A stretch of 44,588 nt of DNA, taken from JBAXAM01 sp964565935. Its GTDB lineage: Bacteria > Pseudomonadota > Gammaproteobacteria > UBA9339. The stretch is from assembly GCA_964565935.1 (NCBI GenBank), contig CAZMGW010000008.1:1-44588 (forward strand). Direction: 5' to 3'. The position numbers and the translations under genes were made by a program. Positions 1 through 8,337 of this stretch are shown piece after piece. Position 1 is the stretch's first letter; the number at the start of each line of letters is the position of its first letter. The notes beneath the pieces are model-generated. The model was not told the origin of the DNA and did no database searches. It was given only the letters and a program-made list of their open reading frames with translations.

Positions 1-66
1 AGGCTAATAATTTCGATGCGTTATTTTTTAAAAAATAAAATTTATTCCCCGGGCGAAGTCAAACAG

Positions 67-897
67 TTAAATCAATAAAAGCCCCAAAACAAAAAACGGG
101 ATTGCGGCAGTTAAGCTATCAATCCGATCATACATGCCACCATGCCCAGGCAATAATCGACCACTATCTTTTAGTCCCACTTGACGCTTCAACATGCTTT
201 CAAATAAATCACCGACAACTGACCACAAACACGTAATTATAACCAATATTAAAAGCGAAATACCGCGCATACCACTGAAACTAAAAGCCACGCCACCTGT
301 ATCAATAATACCAAATATTAACAGCATCACACTAATAATGGTAACAATCAAGGCAGCCAACAACCCCCCTAATAAACCCTCAAACGTTTTTTTAGGACTG
401 ATCTGCGATGCCAATAAATGCCTTCCCCAAAACATTCCCGCAAAATATGCGCCGATATCAGCTGCACAAACAATCGCAATCAAATAAAGCAAAAATCTTG
501 CACCAAATTTTTCTTGAATCTCAATTAAACCAGTCAGACAAGGAACAAAAATCATAATTCCAACAAACCACTGCCAAACCATGCTGTTAAAGTAATTTTT
601 CTTATCTGTCGTATAGCGCCACAAAAAACAAGGAACAATTAACCACCACAACACACCAGCAATCAACGTCGGTTGCGCGGGGAAAAGTTGTGTTAATAGA
701 GCTATCAATAAAAAAGCTCCTAAAAAACCAACCTTTTTCTTGTAGTCTGCCCTCCAAAAAAATCCCGCAAATTCCCAAGCGGCTATAGCAACTATCAATG
801 TTGCTAACAAACCAAACCAAATCAATGGCAAATAAAATATGCTGATGATTACCAAAACCCCAAAAACAAACGCAGTATTCAGACGTTGCATTAGCAT
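67..897 (-). CDS. cdsA: Phosphatidate cytidylyltransferase (CDP-diglyceride synthase)
   Basis: Makes CDP-diacylglycerol from phosphatidic acid and CTP in the inner membrane, the branch point to phosphatidylglycerol and phosphatidylethanolamine. The 276-residue protein is a string of hydrophobic segments, with the CDS signature near the C-terminus: SMLKRQVGLKDSGRLLPGHG followed by GMYDRID. The length is normal for the family. It is the last gene of the rpsB-tsf-pyrH-frr-uppS run. Its ATG at 897 overlaps the uppS stop by 7 bases, and a second ATG at 891 forms a TAATG overlap with that stop, so either start is translationally coupled. Bases 1-66 downstream show nothing recognisable. Confidence 0.95.
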   Translation of the reverse strand: MLMQRLNTAFVFGVLVIISIFYLPLIWFGLLATLIVAIAAWEFAGFFWRADYKKKVGFLGAFLLIALLTQLFPAQPTLIAGVLWWLIVPCFLWRYTTDKKNYFNSMVWQWFVGIMIFVPCLTGLIEIQEKFGARFLLYLIAIVCAADIGAYFAGMFWGRHLLASQISPKKTFEGLLGGLLAALIVTIISVMLLIFGIIDTGGVAFSFSGMRGISLLILVIITCLWSVVGDLFESMLKRQVGLKDSGRLLPGHGGMYDRIDSLTAAIPFFVLGLLLI

Positions 898-1592
898 TTA
901 CCAAACCTTCTATCTCTTTGATTATAAACAACTAAAGCGTCAGCGAGCTCTTTCTCGCGAAAATCCGGCCACAAAACATCAGTAAAATATAATTCCGTAT
1001 ATGCCAGCTGCCACAACATAAAATTACTTATACGCTGCTCACCACTGGTACGAATAAACAAATCTGGATCTGGCAAATCATGCAAACAAGTATGAGCGTG
1101 CAGCTTATCAATTGTTATTTCTTGTGACGTCAGTTTCCCTTGTTCGATTTCCGCGCCAAGCTGGCGAGCGGCTTCTGTAATATCCCAACGCCCACTATAA
1201 CTTAACGCAATCACCAGCTTTAAACCGCTGTTATTGGAAGTTAATTTTTCAGCATGATGAACATTATGCTGCAATTGTTCAGTTAACCGTTTGGTCTCTC
1301 CCATAACCCGAAATTGAACATTGTTTTTATGCAGATCCTTAACTTCTTTTTCTAAGGCCTTAACAAACAACTGTTCCATTAAAAAGCCAACTTCCTCTTT
1401 GGGGCGCTCCCAATTTTCAGTACTAAAAGCAAATAATGTTAAAACTTCAACTTTTTTCTCAGCGCAAATCTTAACAATTGCGCGCACACTTTCCACACCA
1501 ACTTTATGCCCAGCAACTCTGGGCAATCCTCGTTGTTTGGCCCAGCGGCCATTGCCGTCCATCACAATCGCAATATGGCGTGGAACCTTCAT
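891..1592 (-). CDS. uppS: Isoprenyl (undecaprenyl) diphosphate synthase
   Basis: Cis-prenyltransferase that builds the C55 lipid carrier for peptidoglycan and O-antigen by adding isopentenyl diphosphate to farnesyl diphosphate in the cytosol. The N-terminus HIAIVMDGNGRWAKQRG carries the catalytic Asp and P-loop-like motif. Other family blocks visible are FAFSTENWERP, ALSYSGRWDI and PDPDLFIRTSGEQRISNF, which ends in the substrate-binding Arg/Ser region. At 233 residues it is slightly short but complete. A weak AGGT lies about 13 bases upstream of the ATG. Unlike the other tight junctions of this operon, the gene is separated from frr by about 200 bases containing a palindromic element. Confidence 0.95.
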   Translation of the reverse strand: MKVPRHIAIVMDGNGRWAKQRGLPRVAGHKVGVESVRAIVKICAEKKVEVLTLFAFSTENWERPKEEVGFLMEQLFVKALEKEVKDLHKNNVQFRVMGETKRLTEQLQHNVHHAEKLTSNNSGLKLVIALSYSGRWDITEAARQLGAEIEQGKLTSQEITIDKLHAHTCLHDLPDPDLFIRTSGEQRISNFMLWQLAYTELYFTDVLWPDFREKELADALVVYNQRDRRFGKC

Positions 1593-1650
1593 AAAAAATT
1601 TTTATACCTAACCTATTAAAAAAAATCAGAAACATTTTATTGGCAAAATC

Positions 1651-1785
1651 TGCTCATGAATTCGCTAGGCTGAGACAGAAAGCATTGATTTTCGAGAACC
1701 GTAGCGCAGCATACTTTATAGGTATGTGAGCAACGGATCGCAGAAAATCAATGTTTTATGGCCAGCATAGTAGAGTTCATGAGCA
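1651..1785. repeat. Palindromic MITE-like element, family A copy 1
   Basis: Imperfect inverted repeat with arms of about 65 bases around a 7-base centre (1715-1721). The ends are TGCTCATGAA (1651-1660) and its complement TTCATGAGCA (1776-1785). Inside the arms, CATTGATTTTC pairs exactly with GAAAATCAATG, and GCATAC at the centre faces GTATGTG. The right arm ends a few bases from the frr stop. No reading frame inside looks coding. It would fold into a long hairpin in the frr-uppS transcript and may affect mRNA stability or read-through. A related copy lies at 5055-5180 in opposite orientation. The class (non-autonomous element or REP-like palindrome) is an inference. Confidence 0.75.
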
Positions 1786-1789
1786 AATT

Positions 1790-2347
1790 TCAAACCTTCA
1801 TCAAATCTTCTTCTTTAGAAACCGCCAGTTTGTCGATCTCTCCAACAAATCTATCGGTCACCTTTTGCACAGCATCTTGTGCACGATGGTCCGCATCTTC
1901 ATCAATTTCTTTTTTCTTCAGGAGCTCTTTAAGACTATCCATAGCATCACGACGAATATTTCTTATTGCAACTCGTGCCTGCTCAGAAATATTTTTTACT
2001 ACTTTCACCATTTCTTTACGTCGCTCCTCAGTTAACGCAGGAATAGGCACCCGCACTAAATTAGCATCACTAACCGGATTCAAACCAAGACCCGCATTAA
2101 GAATAGCTTTTTCAATCGGCTTAACCATAGGTTTTTCCCATGGTGTAATAGTAATGGTACGAGCATCACTAACCACAATATTAGCGATGTGCTTCAATGC
2201 GGTTTCGTTGCCGTAATAATCAACTTTAATCCCATCAACTAAGCTTGCATTCGCTCTTCCAGTTCGTATTTTACCGATCTCGACTTTAAAAGCTTCGAGC
2301 GATTTCTGCATATTAGTTTCAACATTTTTAATAATATTATTTAACAT
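1790..2347 (-). CDS. frr: Ribosome recycling factor
   Basis: Splits the post-termination ribosome together with EF-G. The 185-residue length is standard. Typical sequences are KIRTGRANASLVDGIKVDYYG near the N-terminus, VRVPIPALTEERRKEMVK in the middle and an alternating charged C-terminal helix (KKKEIDEDADHRAQDAVQKV). A GAGGTG ribosome site sits just upstream of the ATG. It follows pyrH by 8 bases in the rpsB-tsf-pyrH-frr order conserved across bacteria. Confidence 0.97.
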   Translation of the reverse strand: MLNNIIKNVETNMQKSLEAFKVEIGKIRTGRANASLVDGIKVDYYGNETALKHIANIVVSDARTITITPWEKPMVKPIEKAILNAGLGLNPVSDANLVRVPIPALTEERRKEMVKVVKNISEQARVAIRNIRRDAMDSLKELLKKKEIDEDADHRAQDAVQKVTDRFVGEIDKLAVSKEEDLMKV

Positions 2348-2355
2348 AATTCACC

Positions 2356-3078
2356 TCATTCTACTAAAGTTCCTTCATTTGCTCCCTGAATAATACGCAA
2401 CAACGCTCCTTTTTTGTGCATACTAAACACTCGCAATTTCATTTTATGATCACGACAAAGACAAAATGCAGCTAAATCCATCACAGCTAATTCCTTGGCT
2501 AAAGCTTCTTGGTAGGTTAAATGACTGTAAAACTTGGCACTAGGATTTCTTTGTGGATCAGCAGAGTAAACACCATCAACATTGGTTGCCTTTAAAAGCA
2601 AATCAGCATTGAGCTCAATTCCACGCAAACCAAGTGCAGTATCGGTAGTAACAAAAGGGTTGCCAGTTCCACCAGCAAAGATCATTAAGAAATTTTTATC
2701 AAGATAATCGGATGCTTTGTTATAATCATATCTCTCAATGATGCTATCAATTGGCAGGGCTGACATGATTTTAGTGGAAATTTTTGCATGCTCAAAAACA
2801 TCTCGCATCGCCAGAGCATTCAGCATAGTAGCAATCATACCAAGATGATCGGCTGTAACTCGAGAAATTAAATTATGATTTAATTTGGCACCACGAAAAA
2901 AATTACCGCCGCCTATAATAATTCCAACTTGAACCCTACTGGCAATTAATGGCTTAATCTCCTCAGCGATATATTCGATAACTGCTGGATCAATCCCTTG
3001 GCCACCCTTCCCTAACAAAGCCTCACCACTAAACTTTAACATTATACGTCGATAACGAGGTTTTTTTGTGGTAGCCAT
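2356..3078 (-). CDS. pyrH: Uridylate kinase (UMP kinase)
   Basis: Hexameric amino-acid-kinase-fold enzyme that phosphorylates UMP to UDP in pyrimidine nucleotide synthesis. The N-terminal LKFSGEAL and IIIGGGNFFRG motifs bind phosphate and nucleotide. GGTGNPFVTTDTALGLRGIE is the hallmark central block, and LLLKATNVDGVYSADP precedes the C-terminal VMDLAAFCLCRDHKMKLRVF. The 240-residue length is normal. A strong GGAGGAG ribosome site precedes the ATG, 22 bases after the tsf stop. Confidence 0.97.
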   Translation of the reverse strand: MATTKKPRYRRIMLKFSGEALLGKGGQGIDPAVIEYIAEEIKPLIASRVQVGIIIGGGNFFRGAKLNHNLISRVTADHLGMIATMLNALAMRDVFEHAKISTKIMSALPIDSIIERYDYNKASDYLDKNFLMIFAGGTGNPFVTTDTALGLRGIELNADLLLKATNVDGVYSADPQRNPSAKFYSHLTYQEALAKELAVMDLAAFCLCRDHKMKLRVFSMHKKGALLRIIQGANEGTLVE

Positions 3079-3100
3079 TAAATCTCCTCCGCTTTATGCT

Positions 3101-3985
3101 TTATTTTTGCGATTCAACTTGTGCCTTTACCTCAGATGCAAAATCAACATCTTTTTTCTCAATGCCCTCACCTACTTCAAAACGAACAAAACTTAGAACC
3201 TTTGCATTTGCTTGCTGCAATAACTCGGAAACAGCAATGTCTGGGTTTTTAACAAAGGGCTGTTTTATTAAAGTTGATTCGTTAATAAATTTCTGCATCC
3301 TACCAGTAACCATCTTTTCCAAGATTTCAGGAGGTTTTCCACTTGTCTGCACCTGCGCTAAACAAATTTCTTTTTCTTTGTTAAGCAAGTCTTGTGGCAA
3401 TTCTTCGGGCAATACCGCTATGGGCTTGCTCGCAGCAATGTGCATGGCAATATCTTTACCGAGCTCAGCATTTACCGTAGATAAATCCACTAACACACCA
3501 ATACGATTATTGCTGTGAACATAATTGCCAATTACTCCTGCGGTTGTCATTAGCTTCATCCGCCGCACATTTATATTTTCACCAATTTTGGCAACCAAGT
3601 CTTCTCGAACTTGCGCGATGGTTTTACCGTTATCCAGGGTAACAGCCAACAAACCATCAAGATCCAAAGCTGATGCAACCAACCCATTAGTTGCAACAAT
3701 GTTAACAAATTCCAGGAAATTATGATCGCGTGCCACAAAATCAGTCTCGCAATTGATTTCAACCATAATTGCTTTTTTGCCATCATCACTAACTTTAATT
3801 GCAACAGCGCCTTCAGCAGCAATACGTCCCGCTTTTTTGGCAGCTTTAGCCTGACCAGATTTGCGCATGGCTACAATTGCTGCTTCGATATCCCCTTGCG
3901 CTTCTTCCAGTGCTTTTTTACACTCCATCATTCCGGCACCGGTACGCTCACGCAAATCCTTAACTAAAGAAGCTGTAATTATCAT
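3101..3985 (-). CDS. tsf: Translation elongation factor Ts
   Basis: Nucleotide-exchange factor for EF-Tu. The N-terminal UBA-like domain shows LVKDLRERTGAGMMECKKAL, the core carries the TDFVARD motif (in NCETDFVARDHNFLEFV), and a coiled-coil and C-terminal module follow. At 294 residues it is close to the gammaproteobacterial length. It lies 18 bases downstream of rpsB, with which it is normally co-transcribed. The ribosome site is a modest GAGAG nine bases from the ATG. Confidence 0.97.
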   Translation of the reverse strand: MIITASLVKDLRERTGAGMMECKKALEEAQGDIEAAIVAMRKSGQAKAAKKAGRIAAEGAVAIKVSDDGKKAIMVEINCETDFVARDHNFLEFVNIVATNGLVASALDLDGLLAVTLDNGKTIAQVREDLVAKIGENINVRRMKLMTTAGVIGNYVHSNNRIGVLVDLSTVNAELGKDIAMHIAASKPIAVLPEELPQDLLNKEKEICLAQVQTSGKPPEILEKMVTGRMQKFINESTLIKQPFVKNPDIAVSELLQQANAKVLSFVRFEVGEGIEKKDVDFASEVKAQVESQK

Positions 3986-4003
3986 AATTAATACTCTCTA
4001 TTC

Positions 4004-4993
4004 TTATTCATCAGATAAAACATCAACCGCACTCTCTGCTAAAATTTCGACTGGGGTTTTTTCATCAATCTCCTTGTTTTCTTCTGCTACCACCCCCTTC
4101 TCTTCTTTGACAGCACTTTTAGCATGAGTTCCACTTCTGACTATTTTAGTTTTTGCCACTACTGGCGCCTTAGTGGAACCAGTTTTAGGATTATCACCCT
4201 TGTCTTCACCTACTGAAGCTTGTCTCTTAAAAACTTTTTTCTTTGGTGGCAAAGCCGCTTTCTTGCTGGTTTTTTTATCTTCTTTTTCAGCAATGATTTC
4301 TTCTTCAATAATATGGCCGCGAGCATCAATAATCGCATCCACAATTCCTTGTAAATATAGTTTTATTGCACGAATTGAATCATCATTCCCAGGAATTACA
4401 TAATCAATACCGTCGGGTTTGTTATTGGTATCAACGATACCAACTATCGGAATTTTTAATTTAGTTGCTTCGCTTACAGCAATATTTTCGTGCCCAACAT
4501 CAATCACGAAAACGGCATCTGGCAAACCACCCATTTCACGAATACCACCTAAACCACGTTCCAACTTGGTTATTTCACGCATAATGGAAAGCGCTTCTTT
4601 TTTTGTAATACGTGCGAAGGTTGGACCATCGCGCAACGCTTCTAATTCTTTCAGCCGCTTTAATGACTGCCGAATTGTTTTATAATTGGTCAACATGCCG
4701 CCAAGCCAGCGAAAATCAACGTATGGCATACGGCAACGCTCAGCTTCAGAGCGAATCAAACTACGAGCCTGTTGTTTAGTACCAACAAATAAAATCTTGC
4801 CTCTTTTTGCGGCCACACTGCTTAAAAAATTCACCGCTTGTTGATACATATCAAGGGTTTTTTCAAGATTAATTATGTGAATTTTACTCTTGGTGCCAAA
4901 AATATAAGGTGCCATCTTGGGATTCCAGAAACGGACTTGATGGCCGAAGTGCACGCCAGCCTCTAACATTTGGCGCATGGTAATGTCAGTCAT
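4004..4993 (-). CDS. rpsB: 30S ribosomal protein S2 with long charged C-terminal tail
   Basis: Small-subunit protein S2. Residues 1-230 are a clean S2 (MRQMLEAGVHFGHQVRFWNP, DFRWLGGMLTNYKTIRQS, GIVDTNNKPDGIDYVIPGND). The protein is 329 residues, against 241 in E. coli. From about residue 232 it continues as a Lys/Glu/Ala-rich, low-complexity tail that looks disordered and ends acidic. A good AGGAG lies six bases from the ATG. It is the first gene of the operon; the leader contains a palindromic element (5055-5180). The tail is in frame and uninterrupted; its role is unknown. Confidence 0.96.
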   Translation of the reverse strand: MTDITMRQMLEAGVHFGHQVRFWNPKMAPYIFGTKSKIHIINLEKTLDMYQQAVNFLSSVAAKRGKILFVGTKQQARSLIRSEAERCRMPYVDFRWLGGMLTNYKTIRQSLKRLKELEALRDGPTFARITKKEALSIMREITKLERGLGGIREMGGLPDAVFVIDVGHENIAVSEATKLKIPIVGIVDTNNKPDGIDYVIPGNDDSIRAIKLYLQGIVDAIIDARGHIIEEEIIAEKEDKKTSKKAALPPKKKVFKRQASVGEDKGDNPKTGSTKAPVVAKTKIVRSGTHAKSAVKEEKGVVAEENKEIDEKTPVEILAESAVDVLSDE

Positions 4994-5376
4994 TTTTTCT
5001 CCTAGGGTTATGCCTCCACTTATCCCACAACTTAACTAAACTGATTACTTCTCTTGAAACCTTCGTCTTTTATCCCATTGCTGCGTTGCATTTCGCGCTC
5101 CGCTGCTCATTTACGAAAAAAAGTAAACTCCGCTGCTCGCGCTCATGCGCCTTGCACTGGAACAAAATACTCGGTTTTGAGCAAAATCTATGTTCAGCAC
5201 CCAAAGTTATGTGTCGATACGTGTGAGTAGTTAATAATATTTGCTTAATTTAGCAAGGCTTTATACCATAGCTAAAAAAAAAATACTAATTACTGTCATA
5301 TGTTCCAACATCGCGGTTGTATTTGCTTGAATATATTGGGATTTATGCACATATCCACACAACTGGAACCTATAAA
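4994..5376. promoter_or_regulatory. rpsB/map divergent intergenic region
   Basis: This 383-base non-coding stretch separates the divergent rpsB (minus) and map (plus) genes. It holds the family A palindrome at 5055-5180. Reading on the minus strand, an extended -10-like TGGTATAAA lies at about 5260-5268, which would give an rpsB leader of more than 250 bases including the palindrome. No convincing -35 box was found, so the promoter call is weak. The AGGAG site of rpsB is at the left edge. I see no coding sequence here: a TTG-initiated in-frame extension of map to 5317 has no homology or ribosome site. Confidence 0.3.
5055..5180. repeat. Palindromic MITE-like element, family A copy 2
   Basis: Imperfect inverted repeat with arms of about 60 bases around an A-rich centre (5115-5122). 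The centre is flanked by CCGCTGCTCATTTAC on the left and GTAAACTCCGCTGCTCGCGC on the right. Outer arm pairs include AAACC/GGTTTT and TGC.../GCA blocks with mismatches. Its central design (TCCGxTGCTCAxxTAC, A-rich spacer, GTAxxCTxCGCT) matches the reverse complement of the element at 1651-1785, so the two are taken as one family in opposite orientations. It sits in the likely rpsB 5' leader. Confidence 0.65.
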
Positions 5377-6150
5377 ATGATAATATCGACAAAAAACACA
5401 GCTGAAATCGAAAAAATGCGCACGGTTTGTCGTCTAGCCGCCGACGTCTTGGAAATGATTACCCCGCATATTCAGGCCAATACCACAACCAGAGAACTTG
5501 ACCGCATTTGCCACGAATATATTGTTAATATGCAAAAAGCCACTCCTGCGCCATTAAACTACCGCGGCTTTCCAAAATCAATCTGCACCTCTATAAATCA
5601 TGTAATTTGCCATGGTATTCCATGCTCAGAAAAACTAAAAAACGGCGATATTATCAATATTGACATCACCGTTATCAAAGACGGATATTTTGGTGACACC
5701 AGCAAAATGTTCATAGTGGGTAAAACCTCGCCCTTAGCCGAACGCCTGATTAAAGTTGCGCAAGAATGTTTATATCTCGGCATCAAAACAGTAAAACCCG
5801 GAGCTCACTTAGGTGACATTGGCGCTGCAATTCAAAAACACGCTGAAGCTCATAATTTCTCTGTGGTGCGTGAATACTGCGGACATGGCATTGGCAAAAA
5901 ATTTCACGAAGAGCCCCAAGTATTGCATTACGGCGAAACCGGAACTGGGAAAATAATAGAACCAGGAATGATTTTCACAATTGAACCAATGATCAATGCC
6001 GGCTCATATCACACCGAGCTAATGTCCGATGGCTGGACAGTTGTCACTCAAGATCGAAAACTGTCGGCACAGTGGGAACACACTATCCTAGTCACTGAAA
6101 ACGGCTACGAGGTGCTGACTAAGCGTGAAGATGAGATAAATAAATTTTAA
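5377..6150 (+). CDS. map: Methionine aminopeptidase type I
   Basis: Removes the N-terminal Met from nascent proteins. The five metal ligands of the pita-bread fold are visible: two Asp in NIDITVIKDGYFGDTSKMF, His in CGHGIGKKFHEEP, Glu in FTIEPMI and Glu in QWEHTILVTENG. The chosen ATG at 5377 gives 257 residues, beginning MIISTKNTAEIEKMR, which matches the normal family start; a GGAA lies about ten bases upstream. It is divergent from rpsB, as in many gammaproteobacteria, and ends 6 bases from the convergent MFS gene, with no visible terminator between them. Confidence 0.96.
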   Translation: MIISTKNTAEIEKMRTVCRLAADVLEMITPHIQANTTTRELDRICHEYIVNMQKATPAPLNYRGFPKSICTSINHVICHGIPCSEKLKNGDIINIDITVIKDGYFGDTSKMFIVGKTSPLAERLIKVAQECLYLGIKTVKPGAHLGDIGAAIQKHAEAHNFSVVREYCGHGIGKKFHEEPQVLHYGETGTGKIIEPGMIFTIEPMINAGSYHTELMSDGWTVVTQDRKLSAQWEHTILVTENGYEVLTKREDEINKF

Positions 6151-6156
6151 TTTGTT

Positions 6157-7452
6157 TTAATCTAACTGTTTACAGTAAGTCTCCTTCAGCAGTAACGATG
6201 CAATTACTGCAATAATTAGGCCAAGCAACATCAGGTAATTAGCCCGGGTAAAATCCGCTAATGAATAAGTTGTAACTTTATCAACAATCATATTGCTACC
6301 GGACCAGCTTAATAACCATACAAAAACCGGTATTAACATACCTCCAGCCATAACCACAGTTGAACCAATTCCAGTTGCTATAGCAGTAAAAATGCGAGGA
6401 TTACTTTCGGCAATAACTGGATAACCAATTACCTGGGAACTATTCACGAGACCTAAAAATAAAAACTGGCAACTTACTACCCATAAAGGCATAGCGGGCG
6501 AAAACATTATAATTAGCAATACCGCAAGCGATAATATTGCGCCAATAATCAATGGTAACTTGCGTAGTCCCATTTTGTCAGAAATCAAACCTACCAATGG
6601 CGAACCAATAGTCAGACCAATAAAAAATGTGGTAGTTACTACTGTAGCTTGCAGTTGAGTAAAATGACGCGCTTGAGTTAGGTATGCCGTACCCCAAGCA
6701 CCAAAAATAAACGTAGGTAGGTTAAGAAAACTAATATAAATACCGCCCAACCAATTTTGCCCATTTGTTACAACCATTCTTAAAGAATTCCAAAAACCAA
6801 TTCGTTTAAGTTGTGCTTGTTTCTCAAAATCAACTTTTTCTGATCCCTTTGGTTTATCGCGTACCACAGCAAACTGAATCATGATTAATATCATACCAAG
6901 AGCGGCCACTATTTGCACAGCATAGCGCCAACCCAAGCTTTGAGTTAACAGGGCCAGCGGCGTTTGCGCAATAACGCCGCCAAATATGGATACTGTTACA
7001 ATTACGCCAATTACTAATGCCATTTGGCGCGACTCAAACCACTGCGAAGTCAACTTTACCGCTGCTAGCATAGGAAAAGCACCCGCTAATCCAAGGATAA
7101 ATCTTGTGGTGTTTATCAACCAAAAACTTGAGGTTATAGAAAAAATATAGGTGGCGATAACCGAAACCGTAAACACTACCAGCATAAGATTGCGTATCGA
7201 AAATCTATCTAGCAAAATACCCGCAGGAAATAAAAATAAAACATTACCATAAAAATAAAAGGCTACTAGATATCCGAGCTGTTTCTCATCGAGGTTTAAT
7301 TCACGCATCAGATCAACACTAATTGCATTGAATAAATTTATCTGGATCATAATGTAAAATGAAAACAGTGTTGCTGCCAAAATCACACACCATGAATAAA
7401 ATGTACCTGGCCGCTGCACACCAGACTGTAATACTCTATTGGGTTCTACCAT
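6157..7452 (-). CDS. MFS transporter, substrate unknown
   Basis: Predicted 12-helix inner-membrane carrier of 431 residues. After helix 2 it shows a signature-like loop (GILLDRFSIRNLM), a second one after helix 8 (GLISDKMGLRKLP), and a central cytoplasmic loop near residues 195-215 (VVRDKPKGSEKVDFEKQAQL). This type resembles the anion/cation-symporter-like MFS proteins that are numerous in Legionella and Coxiella, but the substrate cannot be read from sequence. A GGAAT ribosome site precedes the ATG. It appears monocistronic, convergent with map. Confidence 0.85.
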   Translation of the reverse strand: MVEPNRVLQSGVQRPGTFYSWCVILAATLFSFYIMIQINLFNAISVDLMRELNLDEKQLGYLVAFYFYGNVLFLFPAGILLDRFSIRNLMLVVFTVSVIATYIFSITSSFWLINTTRFILGLAGAFPMLAAVKLTSQWFESRQMALVIGVIVTVSIFGGVIAQTPLALLTQSLGWRYAVQIVAALGMILIMIQFAVVRDKPKGSEKVDFEKQAQLKRIGFWNSLRMVVTNGQNWLGGIYISFLNLPTFIFGAWGTAYLTQARHFTQLQATVVTTTFFIGLTIGSPLVGLISDKMGLRKLPLIIGAILSLAVLLIIMFSPAMPLWVVSCQFLFLGLVNSSQVIGYPVIAESNPRIFTAIATGIGSTVVMAGGMLIPVFVWLLSWSGSNMIVDKVTTYSLADFTRANYLMLLGLIIAVIASLLLKETYCKQLD

Positions 7453-7525
7453 AAAATCATTCCTATCTATGCATTATAAACTTTAGCTAATCCCCCAGCG
7501 GCTGGTCATTGCCAATGGCCAAAAC

Positions 7526-7954
7526 TTAAAGACACGGCTTATTGTTACTGATATCTTCAACTGCAATAATTGGTTTGGCGCAAGATGTACTTCGTTCTTG
7601 TATAGCATGAATACGCACATATAAGTCTTCAAAATCAAAAGGTTTACTAATATATTTATCTACACCAATAGCCAAGCTCTTGGCTCGATCATAAAAACTA
7701 TCGCAACCACCTATAGCAATAATTGGTAATGCACTGTTTTTTAAACGTATTTTCCTCAAAAGCTCTTTGCCAGAAAATTTTAGCGAATCCAAATCCAAAA
7801 TCATCATATCAAAATTTTTTGCTCGCAAAGAAGACCACGCTGTCCGGCTTTCTACCAATTTGACATTACAATCATAATAACTCAAACCACAACGCATACA
7901 TTCGCCAAACAACACGTCATCTTCGACTAATAAAATGTGTGTTTTGTTTCTCAT
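7526..7954 (-). CDS. Stand-alone receiver-domain protein (OmpR-like, no output domain)
   Basis: A 142-residue CheY-like receiver. Acidic pocket residues are E11, D12 and D13, the likely phosphorylated Asp is D54 (MILDLDS), and the conserved Lys is K104 (YISKPFDFEDL). The normal Thr/Ser switch position is replaced by Gly (PIIAIGGCD, about G82). After the receiver only about 20 residues remain, with no winged-helix domain, although the helix 5 sequence is of OmpR/PhoB style. It is either a single-domain regulator or a shortened OmpR-type protein; no remnant of a DNA-binding domain was found downstream. A GGAG lies 11 bases upstream of the ATG. No adjacent kinase faces it. Confidence 0.85.
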   Translation of the reverse strand: MRNKTHILLVEDDVLFGECMRCGLSYYDCNVKLVESRTAWSSLRAKNFDMMILDLDSLKFSGKELLRKIRLKNSALPIIAIGGCDSFYDRAKSLAIGVDKYISKPFDFEDLYVRIHAIQERSTSCAKPIIAVEDISNNKPCL

Positions 7955-8103
7955 CTGTTTTAAACTCCAAGTCCGGGTATACCAACTCTAGTTTTTTTAC
8001 GTCTCCAAAAACAATGGTTTTATTCGTTTTCTAATGTTTTTTCTCTTGCCATAACCACCCCCCAATTAAACAAAAACCTCTGATAAATAGAATAAAAAAA
8101 TAT

Positions 8104-8337
8104 CTAAAACCAATATGGATTGTTTTGATTACCATATTTACCCAAAATCTCTATAACCTTGTTCATGATTTCCTTACATTTATGTTTGATTTTTCTTGTA
8201 AAATATCTTTTTTTCTTCGCTACAACTGAAGAGCAAAAATCATCTTTTAAGCTTAAATAAAAGCCAATATTTCCTTCCTTATTTTCTTCCATAAATGGCA
8301 TAGGAAACGATTGATGGTCTTTGTATTTATTTTTCAT
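8104..8337 (-). CDS. Small basic protein of unknown function
   Basis: A 77-residue frame not recognised as any family. It is preceded by AAAGGAAAT, with the AAGG core six to seven bases from the ATG, which supports real translation. The protein has an acidic N-terminal third (MEENKEGN) and a Lys/Arg-rich middle (VAKKKRYFTRKIKHKCKEIM), and ends in NQNNPYWF. There is no signal peptide or membrane segment. It is divergent from the HTH regulator at 8707 and shares its 369-base upstream region, so co-regulation is possible. Coding status rests on the ribosome site and location only. Confidence 0.5.
   Translation of the reverse strand: MKNKYKDHQSFPMPFMEENKEGNIGFYLSLKDDFCSSVVAKKKRYFTRKIKHKCKEIMNKVIEILGKYGNQNNPYWF

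Noticed and set aside
1758..2216. A 152-residue open frame on the plus strand across frr
   Set aside because: Antisense to the well-conserved frr; composition is Ser/Thr-rich shadow coding, with no ribosome site.
5317..5376. Upstream TTG start extending map by 20 residues
   Set aside because: The extension has no family similarity or ribosome site; ATG at 5377 matches the normal N-terminus.
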